DNA of 64,000 bases from Vanessa cardui (GCF_905220365.1 NC_061124.1:10356501-10420500), one strand, 5' to 3'; counted from the stretch's first letter, positions 11,928 through 25,557 are shown. The notes: generated from the letters alone by a model not told the origin. Translations and numbers: made by a program.

Positions 11928-12135
11928 TAGGTTGGCGGACGAGCATATGGGCCACCTGATGGTAAGTGGTCACCATCACCCATAGACAATGACGCTGTAA
12001 GAAATATTAACTATTCCTTACATCGTCAATGTGCCACCAACCTTGGGAACTAAGTTGTTATGTCCCTTGTGCCTGTAGTTACACTGGCTCACTCACCCTT
12101 CAAACCGGAACACAACAATACTGAGTACTGTTGTT
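11928..12135 (-). mobile_element. SINE-B, truncated at 5' end
   Basis: On the plus strand it runs from a T-rich tract through 'gtataggttggcggacgagc' to 'ggaacacaacaatactgagt', the complement of an A-tailed SINE-B. The final 60-70 bases of the full unit are absent. Confidence 0.85.
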
Positions 12136-12261
12136 ATAGATGTCTGAAATTATTTTCTTATCTTGTACATTTTACTGGACTTTCCTATGCATACATTTTA
12201 TGTGTTAATTATCAATATACATTACAATGAAGTATGTTTATATTGCAATGTATGTTCCTTT

Positions 12262-12400
12262 TATTTAGTTGGCAAGCGGATGGCCAAATGGTCACCTGAT
12301 ACCCATTCTTTCACTGGCACACTCAGCTTTAAAACCGGAACACAACAATACTGTTGTTTGGCTGTCGGATATCCGATGAGGGCTTGCACAAAGCCGTGTA
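12262..12400 (-). mobile_element. SINE-B, internally deleted
   Basis: It has 'ttggcaagcggatggccaaa', 'ggtcacctgat', then a jump to 'ggaacacaacaatactgttg' and 'gggcttgcacaaagcc'. The central 'gacgctgtaagaaata' to 'cctgtagtt' part is missing. It lies 130 bp from the previous copy in the same orientation. Confidence 0.75.
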
Positions 12401-14725
12401 TTAAATTTGTGCTAAAAACTAGAACCAAAACCCAAACCCAATATGTAGTCTACTTATTGACATAATATTATATTACTTTTAAATTCCCAAAGCCTTTCGC
12501 TAGTACATAAACTATCATAGTTGCGCAATTAAATGTGTATCTTAAATATTACTACTAGTTTGGTATTCCAAACAAATAATTTTGTATTCACTTACTTCAT
12601 TCCAGCCCAATGTGTAGGTACAAATTGCGACGCTACGACCCTATTAGGTATACAGATTTACGCACTCCCACAGGAATAAACAGTTCATAATTTAAGACAT
12701 AATAGTCGCAGTGTGTGCCGCAGTATCTAAATCAGGCCGGGATCTCATAACATAACTCACGTACTACTAATTGCCGGCTTCGGGAAATACAACCCCGGCT
12801 ACGATATAGTCATACTCGTATCTGCATATTTGAAGTAAGGAATTTTGTGATTGCGAACGATTCATTACGAAAAATCGCAAGTTCATTTAAATTTTATGAA
12901 TGGTTCGTCATACCTTACTAAAAAGAGTAAGTATTGTAATTAACAAACAATACTTACCTACCTCTTTTTAGTATTCAGATTCACGAAAAAACTACCAATA
13001 CGATTGATTTGGTGAAGGACCTTCGTATTATTTTAGTTTATAGTAAACATATATAAATAATTTCGTGCAGGCCTACGATTAAAACCAACCAAAGCCTAAC
13101 CTAAATTATATGTACATCGTTAAAAATAAAGATTTTTTTAGCTGATTACATATGTCCACAATAATCGTGTAATCGAGATATTTCGATTTATTTTTGGGGC
13201 TTTTATTTGTGCCAAAAAGGCACAGATTACTTCGCCAATGTCACGTGCGATGGAGAAGACACGATGGAGATTGATCGTTTCGGTCGAGATTACATGCTCA
13301 AATTAATTTTGAAGGCATGATAGCACTAGACGAATTGGAGACCCATAACCTAAAACATCACAACAATAATAATTACATAAAAAAGTTAATAAAATCAGGC
13401 AACTACTAGATATTTCGATTTTAAAACCTTGAACTTCAATGACATGACAGTTTAACGGGCGGCCATATTTGACGTTGGCGGCCATGTTTGACGTTTACGG
13501 GTGCGTTCAGAAATATTTCTAATACTAACTATTATTTATCATATTTGGTTAGTTTTATTTATTTGACACGAGTGAAGCTGGGTTTTCATTTCGTTGTAAA
13601 TATTTAACGAGTAAATATACGATGGGGGTTCGACGCATTAGCAAAGTAAAGGCAGACGCCTACCTAGACAGGTAGTATGGGGAATTTTTGAATACTATTA
13701 TTTATAAAATATTGCGATAAAATTCCCGTACGATACACAATATAACTATAGAATCGTTTGATGAAATACAATTATTTAAATGAAATTCTGTCTTCGTAAC
13801 TAAATGTATAATTAATGAGGAAATAGGATTGCGGTCTTAAATCTTGTCTAGGATTAGATTTATAGACTAATCGGTTCATTAAATCGACAGAACGCCCCCT
13901 CTTTCTTTTTAGGATATGTAAAGTTGTGTCACTGTCACAAACGTATAAAACTAGCTAATCGACCCGACTCTACAATATAATTATAAAATTTCGATGTTAA
14001 ATTTATTTACAAATTTAAAGTTTACTTTGAAATTATATGAAAAACTACATACGTAAAAATATGTACTGTACAAATATGGATATGTCGCCTGGAATGGTGA
14101 CAATAATGTCGGCAGTATTTTTTCCGTTGTATTTGAGTTTCCGAAATTCTGTGGACGACAAATGTATCAGCCCTACAACCACCAGTGGGGATAATAAGAT
14201 TATTTTGTAAAGATCTTGCACTAGTTATCCAAGGTCTTTCCGAAGGTGTTTCAATTGAAAATTGATTAAATTGAACTCGGGACATATTATTCCAAATTCA
14301 CTGATACTGATAACTATTATAATTTAATCAGTATTGCCTCCGCAATCCGTTATTATACTAATATTATAAATGCGAAAGCGACTCTGTATATTGTTACCTG
14401 AGACAGATCAAACTACTGAACCGTAATGAAATTTAAACTCTGATAGGTAAAAACTAAGTATTTATAAGATCGGGCTCCTTCATTGCTCTTGTAATAAAAA
14501 AAAACTCCTCTATTCACAATCTAATCCTTTCTATTCGCCAACTTGCCAGTTAACACGCCCGAAATATGTATCCTAAGGCACCTGTCAGCAAGATGTCGAT
14601 TACAAATACTCACAGGGACGCCGTAAAATGTATGCATTACGAAAAATTAAGTAAAATTGACCCGATTTTTCAATTCTCAGATAAACATTTACATTAAAGT
14701 ACGTACTTTACATGATCGTAGAAGA
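12400..14725. other. Gene-free stretch
   Basis: No exon seen. Features inside are an imperfect inverted repeat at 12917-12972 (21-bp arm with a 5-nt insertion in the partner), a 19-bp near-duplicate pair at about 13455-13494, and a 'tactaatattataaatgcgaaag' type dispersed-repeat end at about 14355-14480. Confidence 0.5.
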
Positions 14726-14732
14726 AGAATCT

Positions 14733-14895
14733 ACCCGTCTAGGTAAATGGGTGGCCACTTAGTACGCAAGTATTGTTGTGTTCCGGTTTGAGGTTGAGGA
14801 AGCCAGTGAAATACATGCATAAGGGACATAACATCGTAGTTCCTAAGGTTGGTGGCACATTGGTGATGTACAATAAGAAGTGGAAAATATTTCTT
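14733..14895 (+). mobile_element. SINE-B, diverged fragment
   Basis: 'aagtattgttgtgttccggt', 'aagggacataacatc', 'gttcctaaggttggtggcac' and 'attggtgatgta' match the plus-oriented SINE-B at 29741-30033, with many substitutions and without its A-tail. Confidence 0.7.
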
Positions 14896-17800
14896 GTTCA
14901 AGGACGGTGTGTTTTTGTCTACCATTGTATTCATTGGTTATTCGATGTTTGAACAATCAGAGCCAACATTAAGGATCTCTTTTAAAAATACTAACATAAA
15001 AAAAATATATAATATGTGGGTTTCTACAATATCTTAAAATGTACGAATCCCTGAATTTCTAATTTGATAGATTCGCCAGCGTCCTACTTCGTTGATTTAA
15101 TGAACTGTTATAAACTAACACGATGTGAAAGTTTTATGTCAATCAAGCATTTGTAACGGAATCAGCTGTAAGACAATAAAATAACCCCTACAAATGTATT
15201 GTAGATAAGGACATGTCTTTCATTCTTAAACTGGGTTGATAAAAAGAGAGAAGAGCAACTACATTGTTTTTTAGTTCACGGCCAAGGATGTTTTATGATC
15301 TGTATTCATTGTTTTATTCCTTTCTTTAAAAAGAATAAATAGATGAATTTTCTTCAATTTAGACGATTTGATTTTGGAGCATAAATTTGAGCTTAGAGAT
15401 AAAATTTATTACAATTTGATTATAGCATAATATACTATTTTTAAATAATTTTCTCTTCTAGACACGAAAAGTTGGGTTCTCTGGAAGAGATGGCTAATTA
15501 GCCATAATTCCGCCCATAGTAAAACACTCTTAATCATTTTTTTTTATATTTTACTAATTTCTGTTTTACTTTTTTCTGTCCTTAATACTAAGCTTCCTTT
15601 ATTTTTGTTTTTGGTGTACAGTAAAGTATATTTCATTCATACAAATATTGAGGGTTAAATGACATTTTAAAACCACTTTCTTTCGCCATATTTTTTGTAT
15701 GGCGTACTTACTTTCGCGTGGCTAGCACGCGAGTACGTGTCAATTGATTGTACGCTGTGTTATAAAGTCGGTTCGTGTATAGCGGCTATTATCCTTCTTC
15801 CATCCAGCAAATACTCCACTGCAATATCTAAATGCTTATGGTGTTTATTTAGCGCGAAGACCAAGGAAGCGCTCCTACGAAATTATAGTGTCGGTGTGAG
15901 TTAGACTTTTACGATTATGATTTGTAAAAGAGCGACATATTTCTATTTATTTAACGCCTCTATAAAAACAATTTAATGATAAATTATTTTTTAGAATAAA
16001 TAAATGATATAAATACATTATGACTTGCAAAATAGTATTTATGTAACGTGCATTTAATATTGTTGTATAATTCGATACAATTTTAAAGTTTAAATGGATG
16101 TTTTAAAACGAAAATGGGTTCTTGGACAGAAATGTTTCATGTTAATAGAACATTAGAATTCATAAAAATTAAAGTTATTTTTGACTAAAATTTTTACTTA
16201 ACCTTTTTTTTAATTACTACAGATTCTCATTATTCTTTATCATTCTAAAATCTAATCATAATTTAAAGTTAAAAAGTGTCGATCTTCAGTAACGAGAAAT
16301 TTAAACAGTTGTGTAACAAATGATTCGAATGAGGCTGAATATTCTAAGGTCTTGGTTTTAAATTCCGAGTCAGGCCAATAAAAAAAATTGAGTTTGACTG
16401 TCAAGAAATCCTCTATGGTAACTCATAGCTTAAGTAACCGATTCATAGTATTGCGTCATTTACGTCGAATTAAACGATTTATTTCTTGTCCATTTAAAGA
16501 AATACCGACAACGACTCAAAATATAGCAATAATTAACTAACTAAGTACATTATATAATCATAAATCGATTTGTAAGTAGTTTAATATTTTTCATTTCATT
16601 TTACTCTAAAAAATATGACTTTTTAGTGCATATATAAATGTTTAAAAATAGTGTTTTGTTTGAAGTCGGTTTTTCTTTTTGTAATTTTTTTTATGTAACA
16701 TAAGATAAATATTATATAAAAAGTTACATCTTATAAAAACTTTTTCAATAAAAAATTACATGTATTTTACTTAAATTGTTTTTTCATAATCAACACACAT
16801 TTACACGTGAACTTAAAAATCTCTGTACAGAGAAAATATTTATTTCTCTCGCTTTTCAGATATTCGTTTAGTTTTAACGTATGCCTTTCTATCTCTCTGT
16901 CGTGTATTTTGAGAGGACGCGCCTCTATCTAGTAGCTGTTACAAAAAACCATTGCGATCCATTTGTTCGATGTTGATTGCTTTGAATGGAAACAAATAAT
17001 CTGTCAGTTCTGTCAACGAACACAATTCCTTTTTGCGAGTATCCATATCTTTATTTATTTTATAAAGCTACAGATTTTGTGAAGTGTATATCTATTCCAT
17101 ACACAATCTATCTACAATTGAACTACTAGTCTTAACAAAATATTTTTTTTTTAAGTCTCCATATTTTATTACCCAGCAGTAACATAATTTAACCTTAGAA
17201 TAGAATATTATATATCACAATGTTTTAATAATATGCAATATAGATAATAGATATGTGTCTACACAAACAGTCGTAGAATCAAGACAATCCATCCATACTG
17301 ACTCGGCATGTGTCCATGACTTAGGAAGTTCTATTTTTTATCACTCCTTGGAGGGTTCAAAAGTCACAAAAAAAGAACGATGGACGACGGACAAAAATAC
17401 AAAAAAACAGACCTTATGTTTGTATCTACGGAGGTATGTTGACCGATATAGTGTGTCATGGGAGGGTTAGTCAATGTAAACTTTTGAACTGGATAACCAC
17501 CGCGGGTCTAGTAACTCAAGAAGATTGAATAACCAAATTACTATATCGTTGTAAATCTACCAATATTATATTATATAATAGAATTAAATAACTATTACAC
17601 ATTATATATGTGTACAAGTATTATGTTTTTGATTGATATCCTATAATTTCGAAAAGTTAAATATTCCATTCTAAGACTTTTTTATTGATTAATACTTGTG
17701 CTCTAGGCATGTTTTCGTCATAGTGAAAGTAAAAGTTTGGGAATGTTAAGGAAAACCAATCGTTTTACTTAAAACAGGCCATAGGAACGTGGCTTTAAAT

Positions 17801-18300
17801 GTACATGACAAAAAATAATCATCTATCTTTATATTTGAAATAGTTAACAAAATTCTCTTAAATTTAATTATATACTTATCTATATGTAAAATAATTTAGA
17901 GCATGAATTTGTCTAAGGTTTTGGAGTATTCACAACCTTAAAAACTTAACGACTCATAACTTTCAAGCAACCTTCGTTACTGAACCCGAGCTTTTCATGA
18001 AGGACTGGCTTCATTGTAGCGTACTTTACTACTCTGCTAAGCTGTTTAAGCCGGGGGATGTACGCCACCTTACCAGGGTCGGATCATCCATTGGATAATT
18101 GGGGATAATTGCCTATGGGCAAGACAAGCAAAAATTGGGAAATAGAGCTTAAACAACCATTGTAAATGAAAATATGGATGCCAAATATTTCTCAATTTGA
18201 ATATGGGGATAGTATAACTTCTTTATGTATTATGAAATATTATAATCTATAGTAAAATTAAACTTACAAACTTTATACAATTTCTTATGAAGCTTTTGCG
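14896..18300. other. Gene-free stretch with one old repeat
   Basis: No supportable exon. The open frames at 15695-15904 and 17255-17470 show no motif, no domain and no splice context. A diverged interspersed repeat with a 'tttgaagtcggtttttcttttt' end lies at about 16560-16690. Confidence 0.5.
16560..16690. repeat. Dispersed repeat (family with 'gaagtcggttttt' end)
   Basis: It shares the 'gttttgtttgaagtcggttt' end and a 'taatatttttcatttcattt' block with 41580-41720 in inverted orientation; a related copy lies at 57230-57500. Class unknown, no coding capacity. Confidence 0.5.
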
Positions 18301-18304
18301 GACT

Positions 18305-18500
18305 TGGTGGTAAAGCTATGTGCAAGACTGTTTAGGTACTACCCACTCATCAGATATTCTACCGCCAGATAGTATTGTTGTGTTCCAGTTTGAAAAGTGA
18401 GTGAGTTTAACTACAGACACCGAGATATAACATGTTACTTGCCAAGATTGGTGACACGTTGGCGATGTAAGTAATGTTTAATATTTCTCACAGCGGCTTT
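18305..18500 (+). mobile_element. SINE-B, diverged
   Basis: It begins with 'cttggtggtaaagctatgtg' and continues through 'ctacccactcatcagatatt', 'attgttgtgttccagtttga' and 'tttctcacagcggctttgt'. The A-tail end is lost. Confidence 0.75.
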
Positions 18501-18759
18501 GTATATTGCAGATCAGGTAGCCCCATTACCTATCTTCCTATTTATACAATAAAGTTAAAAAACAACAAAGTGGGCCCGAAATTTGCCCTAAATAGAAGCC
18601 CAAAAATGATAAATTCGTCCCTGCACCTCACCAACTGTTTAATAAGCTATGTATCTTTTTAGTGTTAATAATAAAAAGGTTTATTACGTTTAGTAATATA
18701 AGCAATTAGTTTCCATTTCAAGGATTCCGATTATTATAGACAAGATACCAGGGGATTGA

Positions 18760-18900
18760 AACCAGACAGGCAAATTGGTGACCGTCAAAGCACCACTAAT
18801 TTCTGGAACGGGAAGGTGTTATGTCTCTAGTGCCTGCAGTTACACTTGTTCATTCAGCTTTCAAACCACAACGCTAATAATAATACTAAGTAGTGACTAT
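18760..18900 (-). mobile_element. SINE-B, decayed fragment
   Basis: Weak but ordered matches: 'caaattggtgaccgtcaaag', 'gttatgtctctagtgcctgc', 'agttacacttgttcattcag' and 'tttcaaaccacaac'. Confidence 0.5.
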
Positions 18901-20210
18901 TAACTCATTTTTATCTTAATGGTTATCTCCTCCTGACCAGCAGGACATATTTATAGATTAAAGAGTTCAGTCGCAGTACCAACAGTTATTCGTGCTTTAC
19001 TGGGAGTGTAAATACACCCACGCATTGGCGGAATATTGAATATTAAATACTATGACCACTGCTAATGCCTCTTTGCCTAGCAATAATTCATAAAAGTCTT
19101 TTGTTTGGTTTATAATAATAATGTACCAATGTTTTTGTTTATTATTAATAAACAAAATTTACCTTTCTTAGATTTAAAGAAGCTACATAAACTTCTTCGA
19201 ATGCTTATATTATGACTGTATATTTACACTCTGTATACGTGTATATAGTCATATATATTATATGTTTTCGCTAATAATTTGTTACGAGGTAGATTTACGC
19301 GAGATTACGTTTGCTCCATGGCTATAAATCTTTGAGGCAGTGTCGTCTTCGCATTAGATTTAGGAGTAGAATTTAACATATTATTTATCTTTTATGACGA
19401 ACTTACGTATTCAATTACTTTGAATAAGGACGAGACTAAAAACCGTCTTTATACTAATATTGTAAAGAGGTAAAATGTTTGTTAAATAAAGATATATTAG
19501 GTACTTTAAATTGGAAAATAAATATATAATCTTGCGATATAATAAGATTGCAACTTACAAAAAAATATAAGAAAAATACAGTCGGATTGAGAACTTCCTC
19601 CTTTTTTAGGTCGGTAAATAAATATGGTAAATACTCTCTGCATTTCATACACATAATACTAATACAAGGAGTATTAGCATTGTATGAAATAAAAGTCTTA
19701 CCAACCCTTTTCAAAGATTTTTTTTTTTTGTGTAAACGCACAAATCGCCATGCAGTCCCTTGCCACCTAATAAATCAGTTCAGGATGAGACGTTTTGCCG
19801 AACGGACGTGTGACACTTTCTCCGTAAACAGGGTGCAGGGGTGTAAGGTTTCCGCTCCGTATATTTATGGGTGACGCCCAACCGAGCAAGGTCAACGACG
19901 GATATCCTCTGTATCTTTTAAGTTGTATATATCGTATACAATTTAATATTATATTATAAAATGGATAGATAGATAGATATTTTGAATTTGTTTTTTTTTT
20001 AAGTGCTGTAATATCTATTTGTTGTTCATACATGTTTTTAAGCCGAGGTTTAATGAAGTTCCTTATTTAATCATTTGGAACTCCAAAATTATTACAGAAT
20101 AGTACGAGTTTATAACAAAAATGTTTATTATTGTCATGCGATACAGTTGTCTTTATTTAATACAATTATGTATTTAAATTATTTATATAAATGTTCTTTA
20201 TTATTCATCA
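18900..20210. other. Gene-free stretch
   Basis: Overlapping open frames on both strands (19454-20033) have low-complexity translations without motifs. A (GATA)n microsatellite of about four units lies at 19964-19980. A GC-richer block at 19750-19910 is unassigned. Confidence 0.5.
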
Positions 20211-20335
20211 TCATCATCATTTCAGCCGAAGGACGTCCACTGCTGGACATAGGCCTCCTCCAAAGATTGCAACAACGCCCGTCTTGTGCAGCCCGCAACC
20301 AGCGGCTTTCCGCGACCTTTCCAAGTCATCGGATA
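20206..20335 (-). mobile_element. RTE-type LINE, 3' end of the reverse transcriptase ORF
   Basis: Read on the minus strand, the frame ends EEAYVQQWTSFG before a stop. EAYVQQW near the C terminus is typical of lepidopteran RTE/endonuclease-reverse transcriptase elements. A (CAT)n run on the plus strand marks the 3' tail (ATG repeats on the element strand). Only about 110 bp survive. Confidence 0.65.
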
Positions 20336-20339
20336 TTTA

Positions 20340-21000
20340 TTCTTATAAAATATGAAAAAAAAAAAAATTATAATATACTGTAGTAATTTAATATATTTGT
20401 AAAAATCCATGCACTTTACTGTCTACAGAAAATGATCTGCTGAGAGAAAAGAACGGGTTAAAGTTCATATACAAATTTATATATTTACTTCGCATTTACA
20501 TGTTTTGAGAAAATGATAACAAGACAACATAAATAATATTTTTTGTAAGCAATTTAAAGTTCCCTAAGCAATCAAATTATATTACAAAACACTCAAAAGT
20601 TATAAACAGAAAGTTTTACTGGCAACACAAAACAAATATAATTAAATTCTTTATCACAAAAACAATCTTTGACGTTTTAAAATTGTTTATTATAATTATA
20701 TCGATACAATATTTAATATAAGTAAATACTATACATTATTATCGATGTAATTGAAAGCTTAATTGTTTTTAAACGGAACTTTGATATTTACTCCATAAAT
20801 TATACGAAAACATCGCTACCGCTTCGAAAACATTATTGTTAGATACTGTGAACGAAAATCTAATAAAGCAGAGGAACCTTTTTGCGTTATAAGAAAATTA
20901 GCTTATGTTTTTCTTTACTTTGTACGATCCATGTTGATATTTGTAAACATGAAATATATTCGAAGAATTAATTACGTTCTAGTTAGAAATCTTTTTTTTG
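20340..21000. other. Gene-free stretch
   Basis: AT-rich DNA; nothing recognised. Confidence 0.6.
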
Positions 21001-21002
21001 TG

Positions 21003-21285
21003 GTATAGGTTGGCGGACGATCATATAGGCCAACTGATGGTAAGTGGCCACCATCACCAATAGACAATGACGCTGTAAGAAATATTAACTATTCCTTACA
21101 TCGTCAATGTGCAACCAACCTTGGGAACTAAGATGTTATGTCCCTTGTGCCTGTAGTTATACTGACTCACTCACCCTTCAAACCGGAACACAACAATACT
21201 GAGTACTGTTATTTGGCGGTAGAATAACTGGTGAGTGGGTGGTACCTACCCAGACGGGCTTGCACAAAGCCCTACCACCAAGTAG
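21003..21285 (-). mobile_element. SINE-B, near full length
   Basis: On the element strand it starts 'cttggtggtagggctttgtg', has a small hairpin (GGGCTTTGTGCAAGCCC), passes 'tgttgtgttccggtttgaag' and 'aaggttggttgcacattgac', and ends 'ccgccaacctatacc' before an A-rich tail. The tail and 3' 'ggtggcc.atatg.tcgtccgcc' resemble RTE-mobilised repeats (inference). It serves as the reference copy for the family. Confidence 0.88.
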
Positions 21286-21289
21286 ATAA

Positions 21290-21970
21290 CCAAATCAGAC
21301 GATAATTGAAATTCGGTGTACTTTGGATACGTACTAAAGGTAAATTGTTTTAATTCAGATTCAAATTCGTCCAACTAATTATCAGATGCGTCATTTGTGT
21401 TTGCAAATTATACTGTGAAAGAAAAATATCACTTTTATATGTATATACTACATGATAAACTAGCTGCAGCTGCGGCTTTACCCGTACGATTTATCAAATA
21501 TAAAACTTTACCTATAGTAGACAAACTGTCATCTCCAATTTTACCCCCTCGAGGGGTGAATAAAAAATGTTGCCTATGTCTTTCCTCGGGGCTCAAACTA
21601 TTTCCATAGCAAATTTCAACCCAATTAGTTGTTAAGTTGGAAAGGGGTTCAGATAGAATTACTTTTGCATATTGATAGTACCTTTGTCCAAGTGATTATG
21701 GGATAGCTGCACATAAAATATCGGTCGTGCTCTTATTTTGAAGATCTCGAACCTTAGACAAAGAGGTATAACATTAAAGAGGATTCTTGGTTGCAATTTA
21801 CTAAATTGTTACGACTTAATAAATAATTAGCGCATTGAAAGTGGCGCTATAGCTGTGTTTCTAAAAAATCTTGCGAACAGACGCCGTCAGTTTACAATTA
21901 AATTAAATCAAAACAAAATGTGACATAGGTTTCGAAATTCTTGAAAATATGCTGAATGAGTGTGTTTGAG
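21290..21970. other. Gene-free stretch
   Basis: No gene seen. The open frame at 21397-21609 lacks motifs and splice signals. Confidence 0.5.
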
Positions 21971-21973
21971 TGT

Positions 21974-22264
21974 CTCGAGATGGCCCAGTGGTTAGAACGT
22001 GAGCATCTTAATCGATGCAGGTTCAAACGCAGGCAAGCACTGCTGATTCATGTGCTTAATTTGTGTTTATAATTCCTCCGTGCTCAGCGGTGAAGGAAAA
22101 CATCGTGAGGAAACCTGCATGTGACAAATTTCATAGAAATTCTGCCACATGTGTATTCCACCAACCCGCATTGGAACACCGTGGTGGAATATGTTCCAAA
22201 CCCTCTCCTCAAAGGGAAAGGAGGGCTTTAGCCCAGCAGGGGGAATTTACAGGTTGTTATTGTT
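21974..22264 (+). mobile_element. SINE-A, near full length
   Basis: Head 'gagatggcccagtggttaga', B-box 'ggttcaaac', body through 'cctgcatgtgacaaatt', 'ttccaccaacccgcattgga' and 'tttacaggttgtt'. The segment between the A and B boxes is 6 bases shorter than in other copies. Confidence 0.85.
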
Positions 22265-22265
22265 G

Positions 22266-23080
22266 AGTGTGTTTATATGTGTATATTTTATACACTATTT
22301 TATATTATTATTGTGATTAGTATAGTGAGTTTTCATACCTCTGTCAAATGCACAAAAATATAGTCTAACGAGTTAATGTTTTTCACATGTGATTATATAA
22401 AATAAAATAATAATTTACAATTTTATTCATCTGTTCCGTGGCACAAAATGTGATACGAATTCACGGATCTTAAAAGACACTTATAAATATTTCTAACGTA
22501 AAACGGCAACGAGGCAGCGATGCTTTTAACTTTGCAGAATTCCTTTGCTAGTCGAGGGAATATCTTCCAGAGCACATGAGTTTATGGTGGACTAATCTTA
22601 AAGATGCTGAAGACATCGCGTGTCTCATGCGCTTAGGGGCTTGAGATATGTTTTAAATAGTAACATACTTATATAATGTAAGTGACTCTTTTATAAATAA
22701 ATAGCTAACCGTCTTGGTTTTACATAGATACAGTTGCTTTGGAACCGGGTATCCGCAGAACAACTCAAAAAAGTAGTAGCTCAATCGGTCGTAACGCACG
22801 TTCGGAACGCATTTATAGTAAATAATTTATAAGCATTAATTTTGATTTATGTAGATAATTTAATTTACTTTATCAGAAGAGACATGAAAAATGAAGAAGA
22901 CGCCTTTGACGTTTCATTCTAAAATAAAAAAGAAAACGTAACCATAAATTGCTTCGAGTTTGAATATTGTTTTTTACTTTTATAGTACTCGAGTGGGTAA
23001 TTCACTTGTATAACCTTATTTAATAAAGTTAAGTAAATTGAGAGAGAAATTAACAAAATCCTATACTTTGTTGTGGTTTA
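22266..23080. other. Gene-free stretch
   Basis: AT-rich DNA; nothing recognised. Confidence 0.6.
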
Positions 23081-23083
23081 AAT

Positions 23084-23396
23084 AAAAGTAAAAGTAACAG
23101 CCTGTAAATTTCCCAATGCTGGGACAAGGCCTGCGCTTCCATTAAGGAGAGGGTTTGGAACATATTCCATCACGCTGTTCCAATGCGGGTTGGTAGAATG
23201 CACATATGGTAGAATTTCGATGAAATTAGACACATTAGCGGGTTTCCTCACGATGTTTTCCTTCACCGCCGAGCACGAGATGAGTTATAAACACAAATTA
23301 AGCACACATATATATATAGTAGTGCTTGCCTGGGTTTGAATCCGCAATCATCGGTTAAGATGCACGCGTTCTAACCATCAGAGCCATCTGAGCTCC
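23084..23396 (-). mobile_element. SINE-A, near full length
   Basis: Complement of the SINE-A order: 'acagcctgtaaatttcccaa' at the left, tRNA-like head (complement of the A and B boxes) at 23330-23396. The A-box is altered (gg.c changed to ctctgat). Confidence 0.85.
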
Positions 23397-23769
23397 AGTC
23401 GTTTAAATATATAAATTAGTTGTAGTTACGTGCTCTCTCCTATTCCTCAATCTTTACCGTATTTGACTAAACGACTTTTGTTTCAGAATTCGAAGTTATT
23501 TTTACCTATACCTAAATTTAGTAGCGTTACAATGACAATAATGATATTATATAATTAAATTTTAGTGCTACTTTTGTGTCTGCGTTTGTTTCATCAAACT
23601 ATTTTCTTAGCGTGTAAAAATAAATGTTTAATTGAATTTCATGATTGTTATGCGCAAGGTTGTTGAAACTGGCAGTTGAATCCCCGTTCAGGACAAATAT
23701 TTGTACAGATCTGCTGTGTTTCCTCATCCTAGACACAGTTCCTGCCTTAGTATTACGTTTCATCATCAC

Positions 23770-23998
23770 CTTTACATGGTATAGAACAAAGTCGCTTACC
23801 GCTGTCTGTCCCTATGTACGCTTAGATCTTTAAAATTACGCAACTGATTTTGATGCCGTTTTTTTAATATAGTGATTCGAGAGGAAGCTTTTAGTATATA
23901 ACAGTAGGAAAATATAGTAAAGAAACAAGAAAATAATCTGTAGTATATTTAGTATCAGCATTGCACGTTTACGAAACCGGGGCGGGTCCGCTGGTTTG
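23770..23998 (+). mobile_element. Helitron-like non-autonomous element
   Basis: Blocks 'aacaaagtcgcttaccgctg', 'gcaactgattttgatgccgt' and 'tagtatatttagtatcagca', then 'aaaccggggcgggtccgctg'. The last block corresponds to the GC-rich 3' hairpin plus GCTAG end of the family, here mutated to GCTGG. A copy in the same orientation lies at 43449-43680. Confidence 0.5.
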
Positions 23999-23999
23999 C

Positions 24000-25555
24000 T
24001 AATATACGTCTATAAATATTAAATAACAGAAGATATACCTAATTTATGATTTGTATGCAATTCGTGTAATCTCAAGGGAAATCTGAGACGCAATAGATCA
24101 TTTTCTCAGCGTTTAATAACTAGTTAGGGGACATTTTGTAATTCGTGATTTCCGGACGGACACGCGACGTCACACGCGTTGCAAATACATTTTAGCGGTA
24201 CTTGCGACAGGAATTAAAATTAATCTATTATAATATATGTAAATTGTATAATCCTTTAGCAATGTACATTCCATGTATATTTTCATTCGGTGCCAATTAT
24301 TGATGGTTAGTATATAAGTAACATATATGAGTCTTAAATAGTATAACTCTATGTAAAATATATTTGATTACATTGATATTTCTTAGCGACACGTCACAAT
24401 TTATAAGGTTTGTCCCAACTGATTTTTTAAACCACTCAATCGATTGAGCTGAAATTATTTGATTACAAGATTGACACCAGAATGCAATATAATAAACAAA
24501 ATACGATTCGATTTACTAAACACGCATTTTGATATACTTGCTATATTAACTAGAATAATTACAATTATATGTTCTCCTGTACTGTAAAATTTCAGTGGAA
24601 ATATACCTTAATACTCGATGGCTCTCTACGTTATTTTGTGTAGAAAATTATTCGTCTGAACACAATAACATTGTATAGAAAATGTTATTATAGTTAGGTA
24701 TACTTGAATGGAAAGACTTCGATGTGAGATAATAATATTATATTAGTTGATAGGCAGTTACATTATTGACTTTGATCTGAAATCCTTAGCGAACTAACCA
24801 GCAACGAATAACAAGTAGATTGTACAAAGATAACAGAGTTAAGTGCCCTCAATTTACCTATTTGCTGGATAAAGCTTTGTCAAGTAATTGACAATGACCT
24901 AACGTATTTAAAAAAAAATCTCTCTCCATTAAAATACAATAAAACGGCTCTAAATACACGTTACTAAAAACTAAATTCGCTTAACAAATTTTTCTAACTC
25001 CTTTTTAAAGTTGATTGTGTTATTCAACGATTTTGACCTTTATTTGTTATGAGATAAGATCTAGTATGTATCTTATTATCTGAAATATGTAAGAAAGTGA
25101 TGTGTCCAGGGTTTTCCAGGGTTCATTGGCTCGCGTCGCACGCCCCGCTCATTTGCAGTCCATTAGATTAGCATATTGCATCGTGGGAGCGATGTTATAC
25201 GTATTTGATAGTATTGAAAATTTGATCTTTGAAACGTTATTTTATTACAAGTATTTGTTACTGTTTCACCCTCGTAACCCCTCGCGACCGATTTATAGTA
25301 TCAGTTGCCGGTCTTTTAGTGCGGTTCATCTTTATATAATTGGAGTAAGATATATAGTTCATAAGCGTATGTACAATTATAGGGGTAGTTTATTACTTTA
25401 TGCAAGTACGATGAGGCGATTCGATACGGAAATTAGGCACAAAGTATCATTTGATATTCAAGGCAATGAAATGTAACATCGCCTTGCATTTATTGAGAAA
25501 TAATTGCCAAATAAATAACTTACCTAAATTTAATTTACCCGAGTCTAAGTTCGAA
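24000..25555. other. Gene-free stretch with a non-repetitive GC-richer block
   Basis: No exon supported. A 124-codon open frame at 25102-25476 opens with GTG, has no ATG until residue 31 and no recognisable domain, so I leave it uncalled. The sequence around 25110-25200 is richer in GC and looks non-repetitive, so it could be conserved non-coding DNA. Confidence 0.4.
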
Positions 25556-25557
25556 GA

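Noticed and set aside
19454..20033. Overlapping frames on both strands
   Set aside because: Low-complexity AT-rich translations on both strands, no domain.
25102..25476. 124-codon plus-strand open frame
   Set aside because: It opens with GTG, the first in-frame ATG is at residue 31, the composition is unremarkable and no domain or splice context is seen.
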